From contig JANEZZ010001850.1 of assembly GCA_026122225.1 (NCBI GenBank), positions 806,001-870,000 of the forward strand: a stretch of DNA of 64,000 bases, read 5' to 3'. The translations under genes were made by a program, and so were the position numbers. The DNA comes from Heloderma charlesbogerti. Taxonomy: Eukaryota > Chordata > Lepidosauria > Squamata > Helodermatidae. Positions 19,049-30,326 of the stretch are shown one piece after another; within the stretch, counting starts at the first letter, position 1, and every line of letters starts with the position of its first letter. The notes beneath the pieces are model-generated. The model was not told where the DNA came from. It did not search any database and saw only the letters and a program-made list of their open reading frames with translations.

Positions 19049-19595
19049 TGTATTGCCCTGCAGTAGGCTTCGAACTCTTAATTTAGAGGCGCTGAGATAG
19101 TGATAAATCAGATCCAGGTTTACTTACAAGGAGATACTTTATTGAGTACAATCAGCACACAGGCATACCCAATGGTTGGATCAGACAGCTTCTCTGAACC
19201 CAGAGCCATGGGGTAAAATGGGTCTTATACCATACATGTTAGCAGTGAGGCAGCACGACACTAGCAAGCGCCAACTAGCGTTCATTCCCAGCATAGGCAT
19301 AACAGTGCTTGGTCAGAAAGGACACAGTCAGAGCTTTCCCACTATAGACACCTGCAGTTTTAAGACAAACAAGCCTCACTTCCCAGGCACATCTTGATAA
19401 AATACCCTCTAGCTTGTTAGTATGGAATGCGCTGAGGCTGCTCTCTCTGCCTTCTTGCTCTTTGACTCATCTTGGTAAATCAAGAGGCCTGTTAGGGAAA
19501 ATAGCAGCCTTCTTACCAAAGTTAGAGAGAGCATTATGGGGCATCTAAGCCCCTCTCAAACTACTAATAGCTAGGTTCAGGCCTGGGGCCTTACA
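19049..19595 (-). mobile_element. Probable solo LTR
   Basis: The 547-bp segment has TG...CA ends (TGTATTGCC at the left, GGCCTTACA at the right) and flanks CTGAC (19044-19048) and CAGAC (19596-19600), a 5-bp duplication with one mismatch. A minus-strand TATAAG near 19225 and AATAAAGT near 19138 fit the TATA box and poly(A) signal of an LTR on the minus strand. No gag or pol lies beside it. Confidence 0.65.
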
Positions 19596-19599
19596 CAGA

Positions 19600-21160
19600 C
19601 AAAGGAGAGGAGAAGCAGAACTCAGTGGGTGATTATTTTTTTTTCATACACAGGTTCTGTTCCCACATGGCAAGTTATCGTGCCCACTGAGTGATAACTA
19701 CGCTTGTTTATAATGTGGAAATGTGTAATTCTCCAGAGTTCTCTCTTTCTTCCTGGAACATGGGACAAAAATTGGGTTCTCTCTACAACAGACTTTCAGA
19801 CCTTCTGACTCACCAGGCAGGATGCATCTCAGGGGCTCAACAACCTGTTTTTGTTGCCTGCCTGGAACTGCAAAAGCTGGTCCCGTCCCCCCCCCAAGTA
19901 CCTGGGAGGTCACAACACATGACATTTGGCTTGATGGCAGAAGAAATTGTACAGGGCTGTGCTACTATGATCAGAGTTAGGGTAATCCCATTAGACAAGA
20001 TCCAGTAGCCTTTTTCTGCTCCTGGCTAACTCTTAACCCATGTTGTCTCTTTGGTTACATGAGCTGTTTAGTCTGGAATTCCCATCCTACTTTCTCTCAC
20101 TTTTTACAGAGAATCTAGGTGACATTTGTGCCTACTTGTCAGGTGGGTTTTTTCCCCTTCCCCACCCCCTGTGTCAGCAGCAGCAGCAGCAGCAGCAGCA
20201 GCTTCTGCTTCTGTTGCTGCTGTGATATCTGGCCATTTTTTCCACTTGAACTAAATTGCAGTATCAGCTCATCCACTGTGGATCAGTAAAATACTATGGA
20301 GGTTTTTCAGGGCTATTGTGCCTGTCATTAAAGTTTCCTTCTTGCAGCTTCTGCCTTCCTGTTTGTGAGATCATAGCATTACTGATCAATTGCCCTTTAA
20401 TTGCCCCTTAGTCAGTTGCTACCTTGCAGGGATTGGGTCTTTAATTATTGGTATCCTGTCATAATTTTTATTATTTTTTATTGTGAAATAGTGCTATTTT
20501 GCACTCAAAAAGAGGGGGGAAGAATTATGAGAGGAAATGAATAGGTAAAACAATAGGATTGCTCCCTAAAAGATTTATACATATTTTTTTTGTCTTTATA
20601 CATATTTTTATGTATATTTTAGTCTTTATACATATTTTTTTGGACTATTCTATATGGCAATGGGGGGAAACCATCTCTTCAGCGTATCAGGCTGCTCATC
20701 CTGTTGCTCTCTGATGATGATATTTGGGTGTGATACTTTGTTTAACATTTTAATCCTATTCCTGAAAAGCTAGCTTTAATTTTGTTAGGCTGGTTAATTT
20801 CTCAGTTTCAAGTTCTTCAAACTTGTTTCCTTAAGATTTAATCAGCCCCATATCAGGTGCTGCACTCCAATTATTTTAGCCTGTAATCTGAATTCATTAC
20901 CTCAATCACACAAGAAAACACAATTTTCTCCAATCATGGACAAAAATGCAAAGGATGGCTGGTAAACCCTAGGTGTTTTAACTTGTTTACCTCTGAGGAG
21001 CATCAAGCCTACCTCTAAATGGTCTAGAAGCAATTCACTAGATGTAGGAAGAATCTAACAAGGAAGGAGTAACTTCGCCTGATGATGTAATCCTGGAGGT
21101 GTAATTTCAGCAAAGACAACAGCAATCACTTGATCAGAATCTTTAACAAAAAAGGAGATG
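19600..21160. other. Non-coding spacer with (CAG)n
   Basis: A (CAG)n run of nine units lies at 20175-20201 and continues as CTTCTGCTTCTGTTGCTGCTG. A TTTATACATATTTTT phrase repeats at about 20575-20640. No gene recognised. Confidence 0.55.
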
Positions 21161-21164
21161 ATTT

Positions 21165-21402
21165 TCATATAACGACAACAACCCATCAGTTAGAAAACTG
21201 ATGCACCCACATCTTCTGCTTTTACCTCACAACCATCGGCTCCTTTGTAGGTTGTGGAGCATGAAGTGCGAACCCAGATTACTGGGTTATTTAAAGGCAT
21301 AACAACCCAGCAGTTAACCTATGGTCTGCTCATCCCCGCTTGTGCACGACAAACCACTGCCTTTTTTAACCAGTGGGTTGTCGTTATGTGTGAACAGACA
21401 CA
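21165..21402. repeat. MITE with ATAACGACAACAACCCA termini
   Basis: The left end ATAACGACAACAACCCA and the right end TGGGTTGTCGTTATGTG are inverted copies with one unit difference. The interior folds partially (TGGGTTATTT, AACAACCCAGCAG). No transposase. The target duplication was not resolved. Confidence 0.72.
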
Positions 21403-22348
21403 AGGCCAAAAATACATAAGTGTGGAAAGTGCTTAAGACAGGCTCAACTTTCCACTGGAATTAAATTATAAAGTGCTATATCAGAACTGACCCATGGATG
21501 TAAATTATCATATTTGTCATTAATCATTCCTGCTTCAAAGTGACAAGGTCTTATACTAGTTGTGACTTATTGTTCAAAAATGCTCAGTTTCTGGTAGTTG
21601 AAGAGTAATTAGTTAACTCATTTTGCACGTATACCTCTTTCCTACGCAAGCAAATTGAGAAGGGCTTTAGTAGAAAGCCAAAGGTTCTTGGTGTGAGGAG
21701 CACTAGCTTGCTGTTAAAACCTCTAATGTAGAAATAGAAGTATTACAAAAGATCCAAAGGCTGTTATCTATCTTCACAGTGCTGACATTTTCCAGAGCTT
21801 TTTGTTCTGATCCTGACCTATTTTATTTATGGTAACAATACCGAGAATACATGCACATTTATCACTGAACCATGATTATAGCTCTACCACTGATCAACCA
21901 TTTAGTTATCCATTTACTTATTTACACTTCCTTGAAAATGAATGGAATCTCACAAATCAAAGGGACAAACCTCAATGAACTTCACTTCACTGAAGTTACA
22001 GATTAAATTCCTGGATATTGAATCCAAAGACTTTGGTTGTTCCAAATGCTGAATCTTAGTTTTGCAATTTGAATCCATGTCTACAGCTTGGACCATGAAT
22101 GAAGTGGGGAGGGTTGTGTGGTGAAGTCTTAACTACCACTATATAACAGAGAATGGATAGAGGTTTTTGAATTTTAGTGTTTTAGTTGAGTCCATGCACA
22201 TGGCATCCTTGGGTAGCTGCCAGCAGAGGGCACCATTTTAATTTCCCATAATACCTTCCAGTGATGCTACATTGGAGGCATATTAAAATGGTAGTTTCCA
22301 GTGGCCCCAGGAGCTGGTCAAAATGCAGCAGCAGCTGCCTCCTAGATT
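21403..22348. other. Non-coding spacer
   Basis: No gene. Near 22205-22290 a short imperfect inverted stretch (CACCATTTTAAT / ATTAAAATGGTAG) suggests a MITE remnant. Confidence 0.45.
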
Positions 22349-22352
22349 TCTT

Positions 22353-22803
22353 AGGGCGCAACCCTATGGGAATAGGCGGCCGCCTCCGAACTCAGAGGCG
22401 ACTGCCTATCCAGTGCAGGGCAGGAAAAGCACGGAGGGGATTGTTCCCTCCATGCTTCTCCTGCCCTGCATTTGTGGCTAGACAGCCAATTTCAGCTGTC
22501 TAGCCACGGGACGGCAGAGCAGGGGAGGAAGCTGCCGGACAACACATAGGGTGTGTTGTACTGGCATTTGCACCTTCCCCACCCTGGACTGCCACCCAGA
22601 ATGACCCGTTTCAGCCGCTCTGCACTCCTCTTCTGAGTGGGGAGTGCGGGGACATTCCACGCTGCCTGTGAGGCAGTGTGGAAGAGGGGAAAGGTTAGTT
22701 CTCTGGGAACCAACCTCAGAGCATGGGCTCCAAGGTCACTTCCCAGAAAACCACATATCCTATTGCCGTCTAGCCGCTGATTAGCAGCCATAGGATTGCT
22801 CCC
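22353..22803. repeat. GC-rich MITE with AGGGCGCAACCCTATG ends
   Basis: The left end AGGGCGCAACCCTATG is mirrored at the right by CATAGGATTGCTCCCT. The interior is GC-rich and has local palindromes (GGCGGCCGCC; GCTAGACAGC / GCTGTCTAGC near 22470-22505). No duplication was found. Open frames within are incidental. A shorter relative is at 38119-38231. Confidence 0.65.
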
Positions 22804-23172
22804 TCTGGTGCCTTTCTCAAAAAAGACTCAAAGCAACTCACAACAAAATTAAAGCATACACAATTTAAAGTAGCTAAAAACAATTATCCACTAAAATATC
22901 GCCCCCCAATAAAACAACTAAAACATCAGTGACAACAATAAACAATTCAATTGATTTATTAAAGAGTCCATCATATGCCATCAAATGCCTGGGAATAGAG
23001 GAAAGTCTATACCTGGGGCTGAAAAGACGGCAATGTTCGGGCCAAGTGGGCCGCACCAAGGAGAACTTTCCACAACTACATAAGCCTGCCAGGCTCACCC
23101 ACATAGGAGGGGGTCCACAAGGGGGTATTTTATCTCCACAGACCCCCTCCAACTTGGAGCCAGCCCTGCTGT
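22804..23172 (-). repeat. LINE 3' region fragment (L2/CR1-like)
   Basis: CAACTCACAACAAAATTAAAGC, then AACAATTCAATTG, and then a GC-rich part with CTGAAAAGACGG and AGCCTGCCAGGC has the layout of the minus-oriented LINE tail at 53461-53945. Diverged; assignment by layout only. Confidence 0.45.
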
Positions 23173-24950
23173 AATTATTAATTTTTCATATGGTGGCTAT
23201 TTGTTGCAGTGGGGGCTAAGAAGATCTTAGACGGGGCTGTGATATATAGTGGTGCTGCTGATGCAACTCAGCCATTCATAATGCTCACATTTGTAACGAG
23301 CCTGGATCGGTGTTTTACAAATTTGTTATTAAGTTTGGAATTGATCACAAGCTTCAGAGCATGTACAGTCTGTAGCTAAACAACACCATTTCTGCACATG
23401 CACTGAGTTGGTTGGATTAACCCTTTTCTTGCTTAAGGTAAAATGTGAAGATGTCACTTTAACTACAACCAATCTTGTTCAAAGAAATAGCCAGGTAGGT
23501 GTATACACCCCTCTTTTCTCTTGTTTTGTTCTCACATGCGGCTTGGTTTCCTGTCAAGTAGTCAGTCAATCAGGAAGGGAGCACATAACGTGATGACGCA
23601 TGACAACATGATGCACTAAGCATTTCCAAACTACAGCTCCCAAGATGTACTTAGATATTGCATATACACACAAATAATGTATATACAGAATGAGAGTTCA
23701 TATTAAAGGAGAATTCTCATCCAAGCGAACATGGGAGAATTCGTTATTTTCAGAGGATGTAATGAATTCATCTGTGGTACGTTTGCCCATCACTAGTTGT
23801 ATATCACTTTGTTTAGCTTCAGTTTCTGGTAATATAAAGTTGCCTAATGGCAGCTTGTTTTACATAGTTCATATACACAGATTCACTTCTATCACATTGA
23901 AAGGGACCTTTCAGAAACGTAGATTAAACCTCTAAATTAAAAACGGGTCGCATGAGGGTGTATCTAATTTAGAAATTGGAGGACATTGTTTAGTTTCTCT
24001 TTCATAGTGCCCATTTAACCTTTATAGCTTGTAATCCCCTTTCTTGGGACTTTGAATACATTTTTCAACCAAGAAATAGGTGGATGAGTGGAAAGGGCAG
24101 TGGATTTTAAAGTGTGATTCCATTACCCTTCAGGAATTCCTGGAAAACTGGCAGCCTATCTTTTTTAGGCTGTTATTGCATTGGTGGACTGCCAGTTCCT
24201 GCAAATGGGCTGCATCCTACTTCCCATATTGCATGCTCATGTTGCAATTTAATTAAAGAGTTAATTATCCAAGGCTCTTTATGGGAATCTCAAACCCTGA
24301 TAAGGACAGTTATTTATCATTACGGTTGTTTACCATTTGTATAGCACCAACGATATGCATGGCGCTTCACAGGCTGACATAAAAACAAACTTCCCAATAT
24401 TTTGCACTCCATCTTTGTAGCTTTACTATAAATTTCAGATTGTCAAGCCAATTATTTATCAATGGCACCCACTAGCATCTTGCTGGCCTCTAACCTAACC
24501 TTACCCCACCCATTAGCCCTACACCTTTCCCTGTTCCTCTTAGTGGGCTCTGAAGCACCTCCTAAACACATCTTTTTTTTTCTTTAGAGCATAAAGAAAA
24601 ATGTATGCACATATACATATCACATTGTAGCGGAGGAGACCAACAGATCAGCAGCTGCAGGGATCAGCCAAAGTGCTGTTCCGCTGATGACACCACAATG
24701 ACAGGTCACCACGAGCAGTTTAAGTAACACTGACCTAACTACATCTGGTTTAGGTGGTGATTGTTCCTCCCCAATTTCTAAATGATGCCTGTGAATGCCG
24801 GCCAGATATCTTTCCAAATGCAGCCACCGTTTTTCTGCTTCTGCCCCAACTTCAGCACTTCAGATGGAGGGGAGGTATTAGCATGTCAAGAAGAGAACAA
24901 ACTATTTTAGAGTACCTCATCTAGAAATATACTGTCTGGTCATATCCTTA
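23173..24950. other. Non-coding spacer
   Basis: Unremarkable sequence with no exon-like or repeat signature that I can name. Confidence 0.5.
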
Positions 24951-24954
24951 AAGC

Positions 24955-25015
24955 TAGGGGGTTTGACTAGATGTTGCTGGACTTGATGTCCCTTCCCGCT
25001 TTGATTCCATGACTA
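24955..25015 (+). repeat. CR1-like LINE 3' tail
   Basis: GGGGGTTTGACTAGATG, then GACTTGATGTCCCTTCC and GATTCCATGAC have the form of the CR1 terminus seen again at 52346-52432. Confidence 0.6.
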
Positions 25016-25895
25016 CTTGAAAGAAGGTGGAAAGAGATATCAGTTTGAAATATTCCATTAATAAAAAGGAAACATGATTTCACTAATACAAATCTTTAGT
25101 TTATATATAGAATTGTGCATGAATCATGCATCTAAAATGATTATTTGCTTTATTAGTCATTGGCTATTTTAAAAAACTTTTATTTTTAAATTTTAGTTAT
25201 CACATTTTTACATGTACAGAACACAATCAAGTAAATTCAACACAAACAGAATGAACCAGGGAAGAAACACATATCCAAAAAGAGATTTAAAAAATAGAAA
25301 AAGAAAGAAAAGAAGATTCAAGAAATAAAGGATAGAGAATATCATTCTACACTAAGGACCAGAATATAAAATCTGAGGAAATAATAATACAAAAAATTGA
25401 ACAAAGAATGGCGCAAACCTTTTCAGACATCAAAATATAAATTTGTCTATCATACATAGAATTTACCCTTTGTTTGCACTGAATAATATTAAATATAATC
25501 CAAGCAAATTATGAATGATGTGAGCCCATGATGATAATTTCCCCTTTCATTCCTTTTTTTAATGTCAGCATTATCCTCCAGAGGGCAACATATTTTTCCT
25601 TTTTAAATCTACAGCTCTTGTTTCTTCCTTTTGAGAAATGGAATGTTCATTTTGTTTAATATATTACAACAAGGCTGCCTTTTCCATTTTCTTAAGGAAG
25701 GAAGATTTAAAACCATCCCTCACAACAACATTTCAAATGAATGCAGTTTATTTTCTATACCACCATGTGCTTGAAAGTAAGCTTCACCAAAACCAAAGGC
25801 ATTTACCTTCAAATAAAGATATTTGGATCAGATGTAGGCATAGTCATATGTTGCCAATGTTAATCAGAAGATTCTTCTTCTGTGTCTTCCAGTCT
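25016..25895. other. Non-coding AT-rich spacer
   Basis: AT-rich. No gene or named repeat seen. The frame near 25638-25937 has no family motif. Confidence 0.5.
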
Positions 25896-25899
25896 ATAA

Positions 25900-26195
25900 A
25901 AACAATACTAGGAATCTGGATGGGATGGGACCAATAGGTCATGTAGTCCAATGCTCCAAGCAGCAAGGTAATAATTTGAACACATGAACGTGCTTTACAA
26001 AACCATTCGTCCATGCAGTCCACCCAATACTGTCTATCAGATTGGCTGTGGCTTTCTAATATCCCAAGACGAGTGCTTCGCAGTTCTGCTATCTGACATT
26101 TATTAGTAAAACACAAAAACCAGGAGATGGTAGGGACTGAACCTGAGATCTTCTATACACAAGGCATGCACCCTACCACCATGGCTCCTCCCCCA
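25900..26195 (-). repeat. CR1-like tail remnant and tRNA-SINE head fragment
   Basis: GGATGGGATGGGACCAATAGGTCATGTAGTCCAATGC (25917-25953) has the form of a CR1 3' end read on the minus strand. 26105-26195 on the minus strand gives GGAGCCATGGTGGTAGGGTGC and a B-box-like AGGTTCAGTCCC, a diverged head of the SINE type at 35220-35405. Confidence 0.5.
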
Positions 26196-27105
26196 GTGTG
26201 GATAGCCTCAGTGCCAGCTCTAGAACTTTGAGGGTCTTTGGGCAAGACGTGGGGGCCCTTCTCAGTGAGTGTACGTTCTCTCCGCCATTGTCACCAGCTA
26301 CTATTGCTCCTCTTTCTCATCAGTGCCACCACTTGCTTGCTTGACAGGCAGAGAAAGAGCCAGTGAGCAAGCAGGTAATGGCAGCTACTGCTCCTCCTTC
26401 TCACCACCACTGTTGTCTGGGCCAGATTTAGAAGCTGGTGAAGAAGCAGGTTGCAATGATGAAGAGGAGGAGCAAGTCCAGGAGCCCTTGTCACTGGGTC
26501 TCCGCTGGGTTGTGGTCCCTCAGCAGGTAATCATCTATGCCTACCCTTGATGCTGACCCTGTATAGCATCTCACGAACACTCCGCATATCAGGTTCCACG
26601 ATCTGGACCCCCCACAGCGAGTCTGAGTACACGATTGCATCCGGTATTCAGCTGAATGCACTCGTGGCTTATCCCCTAGCTCTGTTCTATCTGAAGCCTC
26701 CCACTTACACCGGTATTTTGGTTGAAACTGGCCTGAAATTCTCAGACACCCCTAAAGCCACCTCCTGTTGCATACTCTAATATATCTTCCTTCATTCCCA
26801 CCCTTCTAATGAAGGCATTGGCTGTTGCTGCCAGCTCTGCTCTAGAGATTTGTTAAATAACACCGTCAAGCAAAAGAAGGTGGAGAAAGAGTTTTAAGAA
26901 TTCTAGGAAGTTTTAGGGTATCTGCTGTTAATCCAGGAAAGGGTCCCACTGTAGTCCTAATGAGCACTTCTGGTATTAAATTGAAATGGTTACTACTCTA
27001 ATTTTAGTGCTCTGCCGAAACCCCGCCTGCTCTTTCACGATCTCTTTGTTTCCTTGCGAAAGAGGCTGTCATTTTTCTGCCTCTTTCACTGGGGTGTTGA
27101 GAATT
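26196..27105. other. Non-coding spacer
   Basis: Contains locally inverted CTTGCTTGCTTG / CAAGCAAG-like pieces near 26330-26375 but no gene. Confidence 0.45.
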
Positions 27106-27109
27106 TCTC

Positions 27110-27615
27110 CAACATTTCTGAGGGTGCAGGGCTTGAGTGCTTACCTTACTAGAAGGAGGTGGTAGAGGGGCTCCTGTGTGCTCTTTCTTTTACCATCCCT
27201 CCCTCCCCCATTCTGTCCTTGCAGCCTCTACAGCTGTTTGGGCTTTCCAGAAAGCCCTGTGGAGGATTTAGCCAAGACTTCCCCCCGTGGGGCTTCACTG
27301 TGCTGCTGAGAGAGGCATTTTTGGTTTTGCTTTGTCATTATTAAAAGGATGAAGAAGAAGAAGAAGAAGAAGAAGAAGAAGAAGAAGAAGAAGAAGAAGA
27401 AGAAGAAATCCTCTCTCAGCTTTCAGGCACTCCACAGGCAGCAGCATTGGAAAGCCCCAAGGGAGGAAGTCCTGGCTCAACTCAAGCAGCCAGAGAGGCT
27501 GCAAGGACAGAAAGGGAGGGGGGATAGTAAAAGAAAGAGCACGCACAGCCCTCTGCTACCTCCTTACAGTAAGGTAAGCAGTGAAGCCCTGCGCCCTGAG
27601 AAATTTCTCTGAAAT
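27110..27615. repeat. Foldback repeat with a (GAA)n loop
   Basis: The left arm (about 27110-27345) and right arm (about 27409-27612) are imperfect reverse complements: GTGCTCTTTCTTTTACCATCC against GGATAGTAAAAGAAAGAGCAC, CTTGCAGCCTCT against AGAGGCTGCAAG, and CTTCCTCC-type ends. The loop is about 19 units of GAA (27351-27408). Mirrored open frames on opposite strands follow from the inversion and are not genes. Confidence 0.8.
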
Positions 27616-28430
27616 TCTCACCCCTTCCCACAATTTTTGGGTGCTGTTCCTTTTTGCTCCCCCCCCCCCCGCTGATTGAAAATAAATAGGTCAAAAAATT
27701 CGGGACAGTGCTATCTAATTTCCAGTGGAAGACATATAGGACTTGAAAGATGCCAGTGGTAGAAAAAATTAAATTGTCATCCATAGAGAATCATGGACAA
27801 TGTCAGCTTTTAATTTAAAACAGGAAATTCCAGTGGTGCATGCCTCTACTCTTTTAGTGTTGCCATGTTTTTAATGACTTGAGAGAAAGGAAGAATTGTT
27901 TTTTGTTACATGGAAGGAAATGCTGTGTGTAAGGTACAGGCACTTGGGGATGTTAGAGTGGTGGCATCTCTATTAGAAATACACAGTCTGCACTCCAAAA
28001 GTTGTTACACTCACTGTTCTTGACTGGCTGACATCTCCTACACATATGCACATTATGTAGTACTCCAAAGCCAATTACGTCACTCTTCTGCTGAAATAGA
28101 CGGGGCTTTGAGAAGACTAGTGATTCATTGAGATTCCATACAACAAGAAATCTCATTAATCTGAGCTTCCAAATCTCTGTCCAAAGAAGACATAATAACA
28201 ATAATGGAGCTTGGCTTCTTCCCTTCCCTTCCCTGCCCTGCCCTGCCCTGACCCAGTTTTATCACAGAATCCATTGGCTGTTTCAAATAGTAACAGATTT
28301 GGTATGAGAGAAAAGCAACTTTCCCCTCTATATCTTACTTTGCCTTCATCAGGATCCTCTCAACATCTAGAATCTTGATAAATTTGTCCTAGTTTTTGGT
28401 AGTTGCAAGTTGACAGCACTGGTACACAGA
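27616..28430. other. Non-coding spacer with short satellites
   Basis: A C-run lies at 27660-27671, and (CCCTK)n at about 28219-28250 (CCCTTCCCTTCCCTGCCCTG). No gene. Confidence 0.5.
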
Positions 28431-28431
28431 G

Positions 28432-28760
28432 TGGCCATGTGTCCCAATTTACAGAGCACAGTCCTCTATTTGAAAGGCCATCCAGTCCAACTCCAGTTTA
28501 AAGATAAAGACCCATAAGAAGGGAGAGCAGGGGACTTTGAGTTGCCCATCAAAGGTTGTCACTTAAAGAGCAGGCATACAGGTCACCTGGTCACACTTTT
28601 CCCCACTATGCTGAGATGTATGGGTTTTTTTTCTGTTTTAATTATTGTAACTATTTCTTCATTTGCATTTATACATATAAACTAGCACATGTTATGCATA
28701 TCTGTGTCCATTTTTTGTCCTCTGCTTTGGTGATGCATTTCCTATATTTTGGTGCTGCAT
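28432..28760. repeat. Unnamed dispersed repeat, copy 1
   Basis: The segment shares a long colinear match with 29640-29990: GGACAGTCCTCT-like, AAAGATAAAGA-CCATAAGAAGGGAG, TTTGAGTTGCCCATCAA, GGTCAC-TGTCACA and GGTGATGCATTT. No coding sequence. Could be a LINE or SINE 3' part; not identified. Confidence 0.7.
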
Positions 28761-29639
28761 ACATGCCTACCTTTCTGGTATGGTGGAATGAGGACTTCCC
28801 AGTGTTGTGGGGGCTATTTTCTAATCCCTGTGATGATCCTGAAATTAGTGTTTGGGTGTGTGGGTGCGCACACATGTGCAGAAACACAATTTTGTGCTAG
28901 CAGAGTATGGATCAGAGGATTATTTTCAAACTCACCAAGATAGGTGATGATCTTTTATTCCCTCTCTCAAGCTGGACAATAATTATAGAACTCTCCCATT
29001 CTCTCATTTTCTTTGTGGGCTTCTAAATCTTCTGTCGTTCAGGAGAGGATCAATCACAAGTGATTTCTTAAGCTATTCCATGAAACACTTTTCAGATTCT
29101 GATAAGCTCTTTTTGAAACATTCTGTAGTTCATAAAAAAAGAAAAAAACCTAATGAGCCCAATTTAATTACCATACCAGCTGCAGATTTATTTATTTTTA
29201 TTCCTGGGGAGTACAGAAAGGAATCCCATATTTTAAGTCCTTTCACCTGCTTGCTGAACATTCAGCTGGTTTTAATATATGTATAACTTATAAAATCTAG
29301 CTATCACTCCATGTATTTCTTATTGCAAAGTAGTTTGCTTTGTTGTTGTTGTTTGCAGCTGTAAAGAGACGAACTGTAAAAGTGAAAAATATGTGCTTTA
29401 TCTACATATTAGAGGACGATGTTGCTGCCACCTCCTTTCCTGCCCCTGTTCTGTGCTTTAAAATATCTGGCACGTTGAAGTTTAGCAGATGAAACTTTTC
29501 CTGCCATGGAGATAAGTGTTTGGAATAGCCTCTCCTGCTTTAAGGTTTGTGTCTGCGTGCTTAAGAAGAGCCAGAAAAAAACATTGGCAACTTTATATAT
29601 GAATGATATTGTCTGGATTAACTAACATCTCTGGTGTAG
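28761..29639. other. Non-coding spacer
   Basis: No gene. AT-rich, including TGTTGTTGTTGTT near 29341. Confidence 0.5.
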
Positions 29640-29995
29640 AGTAGCCATGTGTCCGACTTTATAGAGGACAGTCCTCTGTTTGGAGGTGTTCTCTGTTTGA
29701 AAGATTGGCCAGTCCAAATCCAGTGTAAAGATAAAGAACCATAAGAAGGGAGGGAGCACAGGGGCTTTGGAGTTGCCCATCAACTGTTAGCATCCGGACA
29801 GCAGACTGAAGAGGCACTCTGGTCACCTTGTCACATGTTTCCCTACTTCTGTGAGATGTATTGTATCTCTATTTACACTATGGTAATTATTTCTAAATTA
29901 GCATCTATCCTTATTAATTATGCAAAATGTATGCAAATATATGTCCTCTTTTATCCTCTTTTTTGGTGATGCATTTACTCTTTTTTGGCAATGTG
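29640..29995. repeat. Unnamed dispersed repeat, copy 2
   Basis: Second copy of the repeat at 28432-28760, in the same orientation about 1.2 kb away, with several indels between the copies. The copies may come from one ancient element family or from a local duplication. Confidence 0.7.
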
Positions 29996-30280
29996 TAACT
30001 GACCACTGTTTCTCAGGGGGCCCTTCCAACTTGGTGGTTCTTGATTTTAAGAGAGAGTGGGCCTGAATGCTGGCAGGAAGGTTTGGTCCCAGGCCCATCA
30101 TCTGTTTGAGCACATTCTCTTGTTAAGTAAACTAGAGGTGACAGGTTGCCATAGGAATGCAACAGGAGGCTGATAGCCAGGAAATATCTGAATGGGATGC
30201 CTCTCTCCCTTTCCCCCTAAGGAATGTTGTAATTCAGGCGCTTGTAGTTTTGGAATTGCTGATAGAGTGAGACCCAATTC

Positions 30281-30302
30281 AGAGAGAGAGAGAGAGAGAG
30301 AG
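30281..30302. repeat. (AG)n microsatellite
   Basis: Eleven or so AG units. Confidence 0.9.
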
Positions 30303-30326
30303 TGCTGGCTGCCCTCCCTAGACACC

